From assembly GCA_003225005.1 (NCBI GenBank), contig QIAN01000065.1, positions 62,001 through 126,000 on the forward strand: a DNA stretch of 64,000 nucleotides, written 5' to 3'. Positions 1-7,097 of the stretch are shown here, piece by piece (the first letter of the stretch is position 1; the number at the start of each line of letters is the position of its first letter). This stretch comes from Acidobacteriota bacterium. GTDB taxonomy: Bacteria > Acidobacteriota > Terriglobia > Terriglobales > Acidobacteriaceae. The notes below the pieces were generated by a model. The model was not told the DNA's origin and ran no database searches. It saw only the letters and a list, made by a program, of their open reading frames with translations. A program made the translations under genes and the position numbers.

Positions 1-1
1 C

Positions 2-1171
2 TTGACCCTGGGCTGGATCGGCGAACCCATGGTGGCCCGGCTGGTGGAAGGTTTTCAGTTTGTCCACAAGGTTCCGCACGCGGCCGTCTACGCACACAGC
101 ATTGCCATCGCGATCGCCTTCAGTTTAATCACCTACCTGCACGTGCTCCTCGGCGAGCTCGTGCCAAAAACGCTAGCTTTGCAGCGCTCCGAGCAGGTCG
201 CTCTTGCTGTCGCCGCGCCCATGGAAGCTTTTCTTACTATCACTCGTCCTTTTCTTTTCTTCATGCGGAAGTCCGGCGGCCTGGTTCTGCGGCTTTTTGG
301 CGCTCAGGAGTCCCGCCGTCGCGGCGCCGTACACTCACCCGACGAACTCAAGCTGATTGTTACCGCCAGCCGCCAGTTCGGACAGATTCCTGAATTTCAG
401 GAAGAGATGATTCACAACGCCATTGAACTGGACAGCATTACGGTTCGCGAAGTCATGGTCGCCCGCCCTGACATTTTCTCTTTGCCCGCTGACCTCAGCC
501 TCGATGAGGCGCTGACCCGTGTTATCGAAGGCCAACACTCCCGCATCCCGATTTACGACCCGCAGCGCGGGCCGGAGCACATTGTCGGCGTTCTCTACTA
601 CAAAGACTTAATGCGGTGGGTGCGGCTGCGGCTCACCAACGTGGGCCTGCCTGTAGCCCAACGCATCTCGCGCATGACAATCGGCCAGATTGTGCACGAT
701 GTCCTGGTCGTTCCCGAAACCAAGGTGCTCGCTGAATTATTGGCCGAGTTTAAGCAACGGCGTCGCCACCTTGCGGTGGTGGTCGACGAGTTCGGCTCGA
801 CCGCCGGCGTCGTCACCGTCGAAGACATTCTCGAGCAATTGGTAGGCAATATCGAAGACGAGTTTGACCTTGCCCCGCCCGAGCCAGCGCTGGAAGACGA
901 ATCAGTGATGGTGCTCGAAGGCTCAGTCAACATTCGAGACCTCGAAGCCCAGTACGGCGTGACTCTTCCTCGGGATGCTGGCTTTGAAACTCTGGGTGGA
1001 TTCATTCTCGCCCATCTGCAAAGGATTCCCAGCCTGGGTGATACGTTCGAATACGAAGGCCACCGTTATACCGTCGCAGAAATGGAAGGCCACCGCATCG
1101 CCAGAGTGAAGATTGAGAAAACAGGAAACATCGAGGCCGGGGCTGAGTCCGCAAAGCACGCGGGAGACTGA
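2..1171 (+). CDS. CNNM/CorC (HlyC) family transporter, 5'-partial
   Basis: Membrane protein of the CNNM/CorC family, thought to take part in Mg2+/Co2+ export or membrane-bound ion sensing. The reading frame is open to the window edge, so the real start and the first part of the DUF21 membrane domain are missing. Visible are the end of DUF21 (hydrophobic helices in roughly the first 100 residues, with the motif GELVPKTLAL), two CBS domains (about residues 145-205 and 215-285, with SRIPIYD and VVDEFGSTAGVVTVEDILEQLVG) and the C-terminal CorC_HlyC domain (about 295-375). The domain order is standard and the length visible is close to full. Older annotations call the family hemolysins, which is misleading. 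Family assignment is secure; the substrate is not. Confidence 0.93.
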   Translation: MTLGWIGEPMVARLVEGFQFVHKVPHAAVYAHSIAIAIAFSLITYLHVLLGELVPKTLALQRSEQVALAVAAPMEAFLTITRPFLFFMRKSGGLVLRLFGAQESRRRGAVHSPDELKLIVTASRQFGQIPEFQEEMIHNAIELDSITVREVMVARPDIFSLPADLSLDEALTRVIEGQHSRIPIYDPQRGPEHIVGVLYYKDLMRWVRLRLTNVGLPVAQRISRMTIGQIVHDVLVVPETKVLAELLAEFKQRRRHLAVVVDEFGSTAGVVTVEDILEQLVGNIEDEFDLAPPEPALEDESVMVLEGSVNIRDLEAQYGVTLPRDAGFETLGGFILAHLQRIPSLGDTFEYEGHRYTVAEMEGHRIARVKIEKTGNIEAGAESAKHAGD

Positions 1172-1182
1172 CAGATAACTCC

Positions 1183-1400
1183 GCGAAAGGAAAAATTTCA
1201 TCGCTTGCCTTTGAGTAGCGCAGCGCTTCAGAGCTGCGGTAACCGCCTTGCTTGAGTTCAGCTTTAGCCGCCGAAGGCGCGCATCGACTGCGAGCTGATT
1301 GTGCGGGAGAGTCGGGAGGCACAAACTTACGATTCGGATCAGGACACGACTTCAGTCGTGCCGAAAAGGAGCCTTTTTAACCAGCGGTTTCAGCCGCTGA
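1183..1400. repeat. Palindrome-rich intergenic repeat region
   Basis: The 287-bp gap between the CorC-type gene and dppB holds no credible gene but several short inverted repeats. The clearest are CACGACT-TC-AGTCGTG at 1345-1360 and CAGCGG-TTTCAG-CCGCTG at 1382-1399. Between them AAAAGGAGCCTTTTT can also fold and ends in a T-run, so this could act as a terminator for the upstream gene. Such paired GC-rich palindromes with a TTCAG loop are typical of dispersed REP-like repeats in acidobacterial genomes (from memory, not checked). Confidence 0.5.
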
Positions 1401-1458
1401 GGTTCGGAGATTTGACTGAGAACTCGCCCCTAGCCACTAAACACGAGTCACTGACCTC

Positions 1459-2376
1459 ATGCTTCGCCAGCTCCTCCAACGCGTCCTCTACACCCTGCCC
1501 GTCATCTGGTTAGTCGTCTCCCTCGTCTTCCTTCTAATCCACCTCGTCCCCGGAGACCCCATCCAGCAGATGCTCGGCGAAGGAGCGCCACCCGCCGATA
1601 TCCAGGCCACTCGCCACGCCTATGGCCTCGACAGGCCACTAGGCGAGCAATACATCCGTTACTGGAAGGGCGTCCTTCACGGTGACCTTGGACCGTCGTT
1701 CCGCTACAACCAGACGGTCACGCACCTCATGGCCGAGCGTTACCCCTATACCATGGAACTGACGCTGGCGTCACTGTTCATCGCAATCATTCTTTCGTTT
1801 CCAGCCGGCGTATATTCCGCACAGCATCCCAATCGTTGGGAGGACCGTCTGATTTCTGTCGTCAGCCTTTTTGGGTTGTCGTTTCCCAACATCGCACTGG
1901 GCCCGATCCTCATAATTCTTTGTGCCATTAAGCTGGGTTGGTTGCCGGTTTCCGGTTCTGGCGGCGTCGAGTATCTGGTGCTGCCCGCCATCACCATGGG
2001 CGGATCTATGGCCGCCATCCTCACCCGCATGGTGCGCACGTCCATGCTCGAAGAGTTGAGCCAGGACTACGTCCGCACCGCCCGCGCCAAAGGCCTGTCC
2101 GAGCGCACCGTCGTCTACCGCCATGCCCTACGCAACGCCATGATTCCCGTGATCACCGTACTCGGCCTGCAATTCGGCGCGCTGCTGGCCGGCGCCATCG
2201 TCACCGAAACAATCTTCTCCTGGCCCGGCATCGGCCGCCTCACGATTCAGGCAATTTCGAATCGCGATTACTATCTGGTGCAAGGCTGCATTCTGGCGAT
2301 TGGCTTGACGTATGTCGCGGTGAACTTCCTGACCGACGTGCTGTATTCGGTGGCGAACCCGAGGATCAGGCAGTAA
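1459..2376 (+). CDS. ABC transporter permease, DppB/OppB type
   Basis: Inner-membrane permease of a dipeptide/oligopeptide (or nickel) ABC importer. The 305 aa show the family layout: N-terminal TM helix followed by the LVPGDPIQQMLG periplasmic entry motif, then five more TM helices, with the ATPase-coupling EAA loop near residues 195-230 (DYVRTARAKGLSERTVVYRHALRNA, part). Length is normal for DppB. The start at 1459 gives the usual MLRQLLQR.. N-terminus, with no strong Shine-Dalgarno. The partner permease DppC lies at 4099-4956 and is separated by 1.7 kb of foreign-looking sequence; no binding protein or ATPase genes are in the window. The true substrate cannot be told from sequence. Confidence 0.93.
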   Translation: MLRQLLQRVLYTLPVIWLVVSLVFLLIHLVPGDPIQQMLGEGAPPADIQATRHAYGLDRPLGEQYIRYWKGVLHGDLGPSFRYNQTVTHLMAERYPYTMELTLASLFIAIILSFPAGVYSAQHPNRWEDRLISVVSLFGLSFPNIALGPILIILCAIKLGWLPVSGSGGVEYLVLPAITMGGSMAAILTRMVRTSMLEELSQDYVRTARAKGLSERTVVYRHALRNAMIPVITVLGLQFGALLAGAIVTETIFSWPGIGRLTIQAISNRDYYLVQGCILAIGLTYVAVNFLTDVLYSVANPRIRQ

Positions 2377-2527
2377 AGAAAACACACTGGGCTTGGCTGG
2401 GTCGTTCGCAATGCCAAAATGGGCGTCGTTGAGGCAGCATTCTTTGGTGCATTTTTCAATCACATCGCGAGACCCGTCATCTCGAGCGGACGTTTGCGAT
2501 TGGATTTATCAATCGCCATTTAAATCT

Positions 2528-2688
2528 ATCTGTCATCCCGAGGGCCGCTGGAACGCCGAAATCCCAGGTAGGCGGAATAGCGGCGACCGACTGGTTCACG
2601 CGTCACATGTACCAGCCAGACAAGCAGGTCCCTCCACTCGCCAGTGGACTGTTTCGCAGATCAGCTGACATCGGTCGGGATGACAGAT
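2528..2688. mobile_element. MITE-like element with 14-bp terminal inverted repeats
   Basis: A 161-bp stretch is bounded by perfect 14-bp inverted repeats, ATCTGTCATCCCGA at 2528-2541 and TCGGGATGACAGAT at 2675-2688. It has no coding capacity of its own. TGTCATCCCGAG-type sequences are, to my knowledge, recurrent dispersed repeats in soil-bacterial genomes. It sits in the 535-bp gap between dppB and the VOC gene. No obvious target-site duplication was seen. Confidence 0.55.
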
Positions 2689-2875
2689 CGCTTCAATTAT
2701 CCAGAACCGGGCGGCGACCGTCGTTAAAACATTCTAAAAACTGTCATCAGCGACTGGTTTCATAGATCGCGATGCGAACTCGAAGAGCCTGCTGGTGGGA
2801 GCCGCCGCGTTCCGCGCTCTTGTCGTTATTTGCGGCAAGGTGGGGTCTTGCGATTTGTGGGAGCAATCGAAAATG

Positions 2876-2900
2876 CAGGAGGCGGGTGTCCCGCCTCCTG
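2876..2900 (-). terminator. Perfect 11-bp hairpin downstream of the VOC gene
   Basis: CAGGAGGCGGG-TGT-CCCGCCTCCTG forms a perfect 11-bp stem 11 bp beyond the stop codon of the minus-strand VOC gene. On the minus strand the stem is followed by CATTTTC, a weak U-tract, so it may work as an intrinsic terminator or as a 3'-stabilising hairpin. Confidence 0.55.
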
Positions 2901-2911
2901 TCCAAATCAAA

Positions 2912-3385
2912 CTACGCTGCCTCCGTTACCTTCTTCATCCGTTCGTCCATATCCTTGGGCGACACGTCTTCCACGTGAGTGGCAACGCCCCACAGATGTC
3001 CGAACGGATCCTGTATGAAGCCAGAGCGGTCTCCGTAGAACTGGTCCTGAACCGGCTTTAGGATTTTCGCGCCCTCGGCCGCCGCGCGTTCGACTACGCG
3101 ATCGACGTCGGGAAGGTATACATACAGGCTCACCGGGCTGGCGCCGATGGTGGCGGCGCTGGTGTGTCCCTGCCCCATGCTGGGATTTTCGTCGGCCAGC
3201 ATGATGTGCGAGTTGCCGATCTTCAACTCCGCGTGACCGACCTTGCCGTCCGGGCTATTCATGCGAAAGATTTCGGTCGCGCCGAAAACTTTCTTGTAGT
3301 ACTCAATGGCTTGGGCAGCACCCCTGATGACCAAGTAGGGCGTGACCGAGTTGTAGTCCTTGGGAATGTACGAGACTTTGCTCAT
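2912..3385 (-). CDS. VOC (glyoxalase/bleomycin-resistance, PhnB-like) family protein
   Basis: Cytosolic vicinal-oxygen-chelate fold protein of 157 aa, closest in style to the PhnB/YdcJ-like glyoxalase subfamily of unknown substrate. Seen are VTPYLVIRGAAQAIEYYKKVFGA at the start of the first beta-alpha-beta-beta-beta module, GKVGHAELKIGNSHIMLADE, and the second module ending in DPFGHLWGVATHVEDV; His and Glu residues at the usual metal positions are present. The ORF track starts at 3481, but ATG at 3385 is preceded by CTGAGGAGAAAAATC, a strong Shine-Dalgarno, and matches the family N-terminus. It is inserted in the opposite direction between dppB and dppC, so it is not part of that transporter. 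Confidence 0.88.
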   Translation of the reverse strand: MSKVSYIPKDYNSVTPYLVIRGAAQAIEYYKKVFGATEIFRMNSPDGKVGHAELKIGNSHIMLADENPSMGQGHTSAATIGASPVSLYVYLPDVDRVVERAAAEGAKILKPVQDQFYGDRSGFIQDPFGHLWGVATHVEDVSPKDMDERMKKVTEAA

Positions 3386-3467
3386 GATTTTTCTCCTCAG
3401 AACGTAGGCTAGAGGTGGAGGTTTACGGCGCGCATGCGGACCGGCGATCCGGTTCGTGCAGTCTATT

Positions 3468-3511
3468 TTATGAAAACACAATTCGTGAGTTATGAAAACA
3501 CAATTCGTGAG
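3468..3511. repeat. Perfect 22-bp tandem duplication
   Basis: TTATGAAAACACAATTCGTGAG occurs twice back to back (3468-3489 and 3490-3511) without a mismatch, upstream of the VOC gene start and of the aminotransferase remnant. The wider gap 3386-3755 shows no credible gene. A recent slippage or insertion/excision event would explain the identity of the two copies. Confidence 0.85.
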
Positions 3512-3755
3512 CCAGCTCGAGAGCGGAGGGCGCAGTTTACTATTCGCTCATCTCACCACCGCCGAGTGCCCATCCTTCTCGTTCTTGGCGCAGGGGGAAC
3601 TAGAACGGCAGTCCTCTGGAGCAACCGTCATCAAACAACACACGCGCCCCAGATTTCGAAACTCAGGTTCCGAAACCAATGATGAGGGATTAAACTGGAC
3701 CTCGCAGGAATCAACTGGGGTCGACGTTGGTCACTGACCGCATGAGGACTCCGTC

Positions 3756-4065
3756 ATGTATCGCAGAGATTTTCTGGTACGCACCGGACAGGTCATCGGT
3801 GCGGTTGCACTGACATCCGCCTTGCGGACGGCTGAGGCGGTTGCTGGCAAGCAGTCCTACGGAGGACGAGTTATCCGCAGGCATCGTCTGCTTTGATCTA
3901 CACGGAATCCACGCCCAACAGGTGGTGGACGCGTTGAGAAAGAAAAAAATCGTCGCCAGCGTCACGCCCTACAAAACGCTTTACGCGCGCTTGTCCCCCG
4001 GCTTGTTAAATTCACCAGCCGAGGTAGAAACAACTTTGGCAGCGGTGCGCGAGCTCCACGGGTGA
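3756..4065 (+). pseudogene. Remnant of a Tat-exported class V aminotransferase (internal deletion)
   Basis: ATG at 3756 opens a Tat-type signal sequence, MYRRDFLVRTGQVIGAVAL.., which runs out of frame into a TGA at 3894. In the +1 frame a segment from about 3841 to 4065 encodes PTEDELSAGIVCFDLHGIHA..KKIVASVTPYKTLYARLSPGLLN.., the C-terminal end of isopenicillin-N-epimerase-like class V aminotransferases, which in acidobacteria often carry a Tat signal. Only the first ~30 and last ~70 residues remain of about 430; the PLP-binding lysine region is gone. It cannot be functional. The remnant ends 33 bp before dppC. Confidence 0.75.
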
Positions 4066-4098
4066 AGGCTTCTCGGCGTTTTCTGGGATTTTGTTCTT

Positions 4099-4956
4099 AT
4101 GTCCACCGCCGCCATTTCGTTCCGCCGCGCTGCCCGCCACAATCCTCTGGCCGCGACCGGCGTTGTGTTGGTATCTATCTTCGTACTATTCGCGATCTTC
4201 GCCCCTTGGATCGCCCCGCAAGATCCCGCCTCTATCAATCTTCCCACCCGTCTTGAACCGCCTTCAGCGGCGCACTGGTTCGGAAGTGACGAACTCGGCC
4301 GCGACATCCTCTCGCGCATCATCTACGGCGCGCGCATCTCGATGCTGGTGGGCAGTTGCGTTGTTCTGACGTCGCTCGCGCTCGGACTTGTGATCGGCTC
4401 CATCGCTGGTTACTATGGCGGACGCGTCGACCGCTTCGTCAATGTCGTGCTCATGAATGCATTCCTCTCGTTTCCCGGAATTCTTCTTGCTATCGCCTTC
4501 GTCGCCTTCCGCGGACCTGGCATCGTGAACCTGGTTCTTGCTCTCTCACTTGGCGGATGGGTTGGCTACGCACGTCTGGTCCGCGGTCAGGTGCTTGCCG
4601 CCCGAGAAAAAGAATTCGTCGAAGCTGCCCGCGCCCTCGGCGCGAGCGATGTGCGCGTCATCGTCCGCCACATTCTGCCCAATATTATTCAGCCCGTGAT
4701 CGTGCAATCTGCCATCGGCATGGCCGGGGCAATCCTCGCCGAAGCAACGATGAGCTTTCTCGGACTGGGAGTTCCTCCGCCCACGGCCAGTTGGGGCACG
4801 ATGCTCAACGACGGCCGCGCCCATCTTTTTGATGCACCCCAACTCGTCCTGTTTCCCGCGCTCGCCGTGATGTTGGCAGTGTTGTCATTCAACTTTATAG
4901 GGGACGCATTGCGCGACTATCTCGATCCTCGCTCTCGCATCGAAGCTGGGATGTAG
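4099..4956 (+). CDS. ABC transporter permease, DppC/OppC type
   Basis: Second permease of a dipeptide/oligopeptide ABC importer, 285 aa. It starts with the OppC_N segment (FRRAARHNPLAATGVVLVSI.. first TM helix, then PWIAPQDPASIN), followed by the conserved HWFGSDELGRDILSRIIYGARISMLVG block (quoted in part in the track), five further TM helices and the EAA loop VEAARALGASDVRVIVRHILPN near residues 170-195. It ends in DYLDPRS, typical of DppC. It should pair with DppB at 1459-2376; in most genomes the two are adjacent or overlap, so the intervening VOC gene, repeat and pseudogene look like later insertions. No ATPase or binding-protein genes follow. Confidence 0.93.
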   Translation: MSTAAISFRRAARHNPLAATGVVLVSIFVLFAIFAPWIAPQDPASINLPTRLEPPSAAHWFGSDELGRDILSRIIYGARISMLVGSCVVLTSLALGLVIGSIAGYYGGRVDRFVNVVLMNAFLSFPGILLAIAFVAFRGPGIVNLVLALSLGGWVGYARLVRGQVLAAREKEFVEAARALGASDVRVIVRHILPNIIQPVIVQSAIGMAGAILAEATMSFLGLGVPPPTASWGTMLNDGRAHLFDAPQLVLFPALAVMLAVLSFNFIGDALRDYLDPRSRIEAGM

Positions 4957-5014
4957 AGGTGTCTGCGCTCAGGGGAATAACTGCTCGGCGGATTCAGCAC
5001 TGGCGGTCTTTGCG

Positions 5015-5594
5015 TTGCCAGTTGTTGCGCAGAGCAGCAGTACAACTGCACAGAGCTCGACCGCGGCGTCTACCCCTGTAACCGGCGAGTCGATCCAGGA
5101 TCGCAAAGAAAACCAGCAGGACCGCATCGCCAATGGCGTCAAGAGCGGACAGCTGACGGCCGGCGAAAACGCCAATCTGGAGAAGAAGCAAGCCGTCCTT
5201 AACCAGGAAGAGCGCAACATGCGCAAACTGGACAACGGCAAACTGACTGCAGCCGACAAAAAGACGCTAACGCAGCAACAGAAAGTTATCCAAGCAGATC
5301 GACCAGGACAAGCACAATTCGGCGGTGCAAAATACCAACCCAAAGAGTGAAGTCGGCAAGCGCCAGGAGAACCAGCAGGACCGCATCGCGCAGGGCATCC
5401 AGAGCGGCCAGTTGACCGCCGGCCAAGCGGCCCACCTGGAACACAATCAGGCGAAGATCAATCAGGAAGTGCATGCCGACCGTCAAGCCAACGGTGGCAA
5501 GCTGACTGCGCAAGAAAAAGCCCGGGTCAATCGCCGGCAAAATCGCCAGTCGCGCCAGATCTATCGCGACAAGCACAATACCCGGCACCAATAA
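5015..5594 (+). pseudogene. Secreted two-repeat protein (ENQQDRIA..SGQLTAG), frameshifted
   Basis: Two overlapping reading frames encode the two halves of one small exported protein. Frame one (5015-5350) has a signal-peptide-like ALAVFALPVVAQ followed by repeat 1, ENQQDRIANGVKSGQLTAGE, with KLTAADKKTL. Frame two (to 5594) has KQIDQDKHNSAVQN and repeat 2, ENQQDRIAQGIQSGQLTAGQ, with GGKLTAQEKARV. Reading across CAGCAACAGAAAGTTATCC, one inserted base would join them as ..LTQQQ-(N)KLSKQIDQDKHN... The N-terminus also lacks a good start: the frame runs back to 4961 with only TTG at 5015. Function of this acidobacterial family is unknown. Either a decayed gene or a single-base sequence error. Confidence 0.65.
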
Positions 5595-5654
5595 GCTGGG
5601 CCAACACCACAAGGCAGCGAGCGGCGAGACCGTCTCGTAGAAGAGAGAAGCCAG

Positions 5655-5690
5655 CGCCTCCGGGTTCGCACCGGAGGCGTTTTCTCTTTG
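5655..5690 (+). terminator. Rho-independent terminator
   Basis: A perfect 9-bp stem CGCCTCCGG (5655-5663) / CCGGAGGCG (5671-5679) with a 7-nt loop is followed directly by TTTTCTCTTT. It closes the repeat-protein transcript and insulates the downstream envelope-stress cluster. Confidence 0.85.
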
Positions 5691-5751
5691 CCTGGCTGTT
5701 GTCCTTTGTCACATCCGGTGTAACCCCGCGAAAATACGGCAAATCGAGCGC

Positions 5752-5780
5752 TTGACTGTAATTGCAATATGCAATATAAA
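5752..5780 (+). promoter_or_regulatory. Sigma-70 promoter with embedded operator palindrome
   Basis: TTGACT (5752-5757) and TATAAA (5775-5780) are separated by exactly 17 bp, a near-consensus housekeeping promoter 16 bp before the XRE gene start. The spacer contains a perfect inverted repeat ATTGCA-ATA-TGCAAT (5761-5775) abutting the -10 box, well placed for a repressor to block RNA polymerase. Further half-site-like AAATATGC lies over the start codon. Autoregulation by the XRE protein encoded next is the simplest inference. Confidence 0.75.
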
Positions 5781-5796
5781 TATGTCGATTTGAAAT

Positions 5797-6324
5797 ATGC
5801 GACTAGGCGAGAAAATTCGTTATCTGCGCGAAGTCGAAGGCTCGCTGCGTGGATTGGGACGACCGATGACGCAGCAGGAAATCGTCCGCGCCATCGGTGA
5901 GGAGCTGGGGCGCGGGAAGACTATGAGCCAGTCCTATTTGTCACAGATTGAAAACGGCGCCCGTCCTCACATGACGCAGTCTTCGCGAGCCTTGTTGGCG
6001 AGGTTCTTCAAAGTGCATCCCGGTTTTCTAGTGGACGACCCGGAGGGCTATCACACTGAGCTGACCTCGGACCTGCGAACCACGGAAGGCAAGCTCGATG
6101 TGTGGCTGTTGCAAGGCTCGGAACGCTTTGCCAGCGACCCTGAGGTCAGCAATGTCATGATCAAGGCCGCCCGCGAAAGAGACACCCGCCGCTGCTTTCT
6201 GCTGTTGGGAGCGATTCTCGACACTCCAGGGTTGGCAGAGCGTCTGCTCGAGGCGTTGCGTCCAGAACCAGCGCATGCTAACCGCCGCCCCGGTGTCAGC
6301 GCGGAAGAGAGGCGAATCCTATGA
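5797..6324 (+). CDS. XRE-family transcriptional regulator heading the envelope-stress cluster
   Basis: DNA-binding regulator of 175 aa. An HTH_XRE domain covers about residues 3-75, with a slightly expanded first half (MTQQEIVRAIGEELGRGKTMSQSYLSQIENG contains helices 2 and 3; SQSYLSQIENG is the recognition helix). The remaining ~90 residues are helical with no recognised domain and may bind a ligand or dimerise. It is the first gene after a strong promoter/operator and its stop overlaps the ATG of the NfeD-like gene (ATGA), so the two are translationally coupled. It probably controls the NfeD-flotillin-PspA genes downstream; the signal is unknown. Confidence 0.85.
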   Translation: MRLGEKIRYLREVEGSLRGLGRPMTQQEIVRAIGEELGRGKTMSQSYLSQIENGARPHMTQSSRALLARFFKVHPGFLVDDPEGYHTELTSDLRTTEGKLDVWLLQGSERFASDPEVSNVMIKAARERDTRRCFLLLGAILDTPGLAERLLEALRPEPAHANRRPGVSAEERRIL

Positions 6325-7052
6325 CCTGGGCAGATTTTTATCTGATCTGTTTCGCCACGGGCTTTGGCTTTAGTTTTCTTTCATTCGTGCTGGGAGGCTC
6401 ACGCAGCGGACGATTCCATCTGTGGCATTTTCACGGGCACGCCGGTGGCGCACACTTTCCCCCGGCTCATGGTCGGCCTATGCCCGGAGCAGTGACGCCA
6501 GCACAGAATCCTGCAGCCGCCCTCACAACGCATGTCGCGTCCGGTGCGATGGCCGGAGCCGCACATCAGGCCGGTGGGCATGCGGCGCAGGGGAGCGCTG
6601 TGTCCCCGTTTAACTTGGTCACGGTGACGGCATTCCTGGCCTGGTTCGGAGGAACTGGCTACTTGCTGACCCGCTATTCCGGCCTCTGGGTGGGGTTTGC
6701 GCTCATGGTGTCGGTGAGCAGCGGTCTCATTGGGGGCGGCATTGTGTTTCTGTTCTTGACCAAGGTGCTGATCTCGCACGAAGAGAACATGGATCAGGCC
6801 GACTACGAAATGGTTGGAGTTTTGGGGCGTGTTTGCAGTTCCATCCGAACCGGCGGAACCGGCGAGGTTATCTACTCGCAGGTGGGATCACGCCGGGTCT
6901 GCGGGGCGCGCAGCGAAGATAGTAGCGCAATTGCCAAAGGCAGCGAAGTGGTCGTCACGCGCTACGAGAAGGGAATTGCCTACGTACGTTTGTGGAGCGA
7001 GTTATCGGGCGAGGTTCGCGAGTCGCCATCTGCGGGCGAGACCGGTAGGTGA
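6321..7052 (+). CDS. NfeD-like membrane protein (flotillin partner)
   Basis: Integral membrane protein of 243 aa. One TM helix lies near residues 5-25, then a His/Gly/Ala-rich linker (HFHGHAGGAHFPPAHG..) spans to about residue 95, followed by two TM helices (about 100-150) and a C-terminal beta-rich domain (about 165-235, GRVCSSIRTGGTGEVIYS..) that looks like the NfeD/YuaF OB fold. The NfeD-flotillin pairing is a well-known conserved neighbourhood (YuaF-FloT in Bacillus), and here the flotillin follows after 45 bp. The His-rich linker is unusual and could bind metal. Assignment rests on topology and neighbour more than on strong motifs. Confidence 0.7.
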   Translation: MTWADFYLICFATGFGFSFLSFVLGGSRSGRFHLWHFHGHAGGAHFPPAHGRPMPGAVTPAQNPAAALTTHVASGAMAGAAHQAGGHAAQGSAVSPFNLVTVTAFLAWFGGTGYLLTRYSGLWVGFALMVSVSSGLIGGGIVFLFLTKVLISHEENMDQADYEMVGVLGRVCSSIRTGGTGEVIYSQVGSRRVCGARSEDSSAIAKGSEVVVTRYEKGIAYVRLWSELSGEVRESPSAGETGR

Positions 7053-7097
7053 GCCAACCCAAGATTGAGAACCACCGCATTTGTAAGAGGAGGCGTT

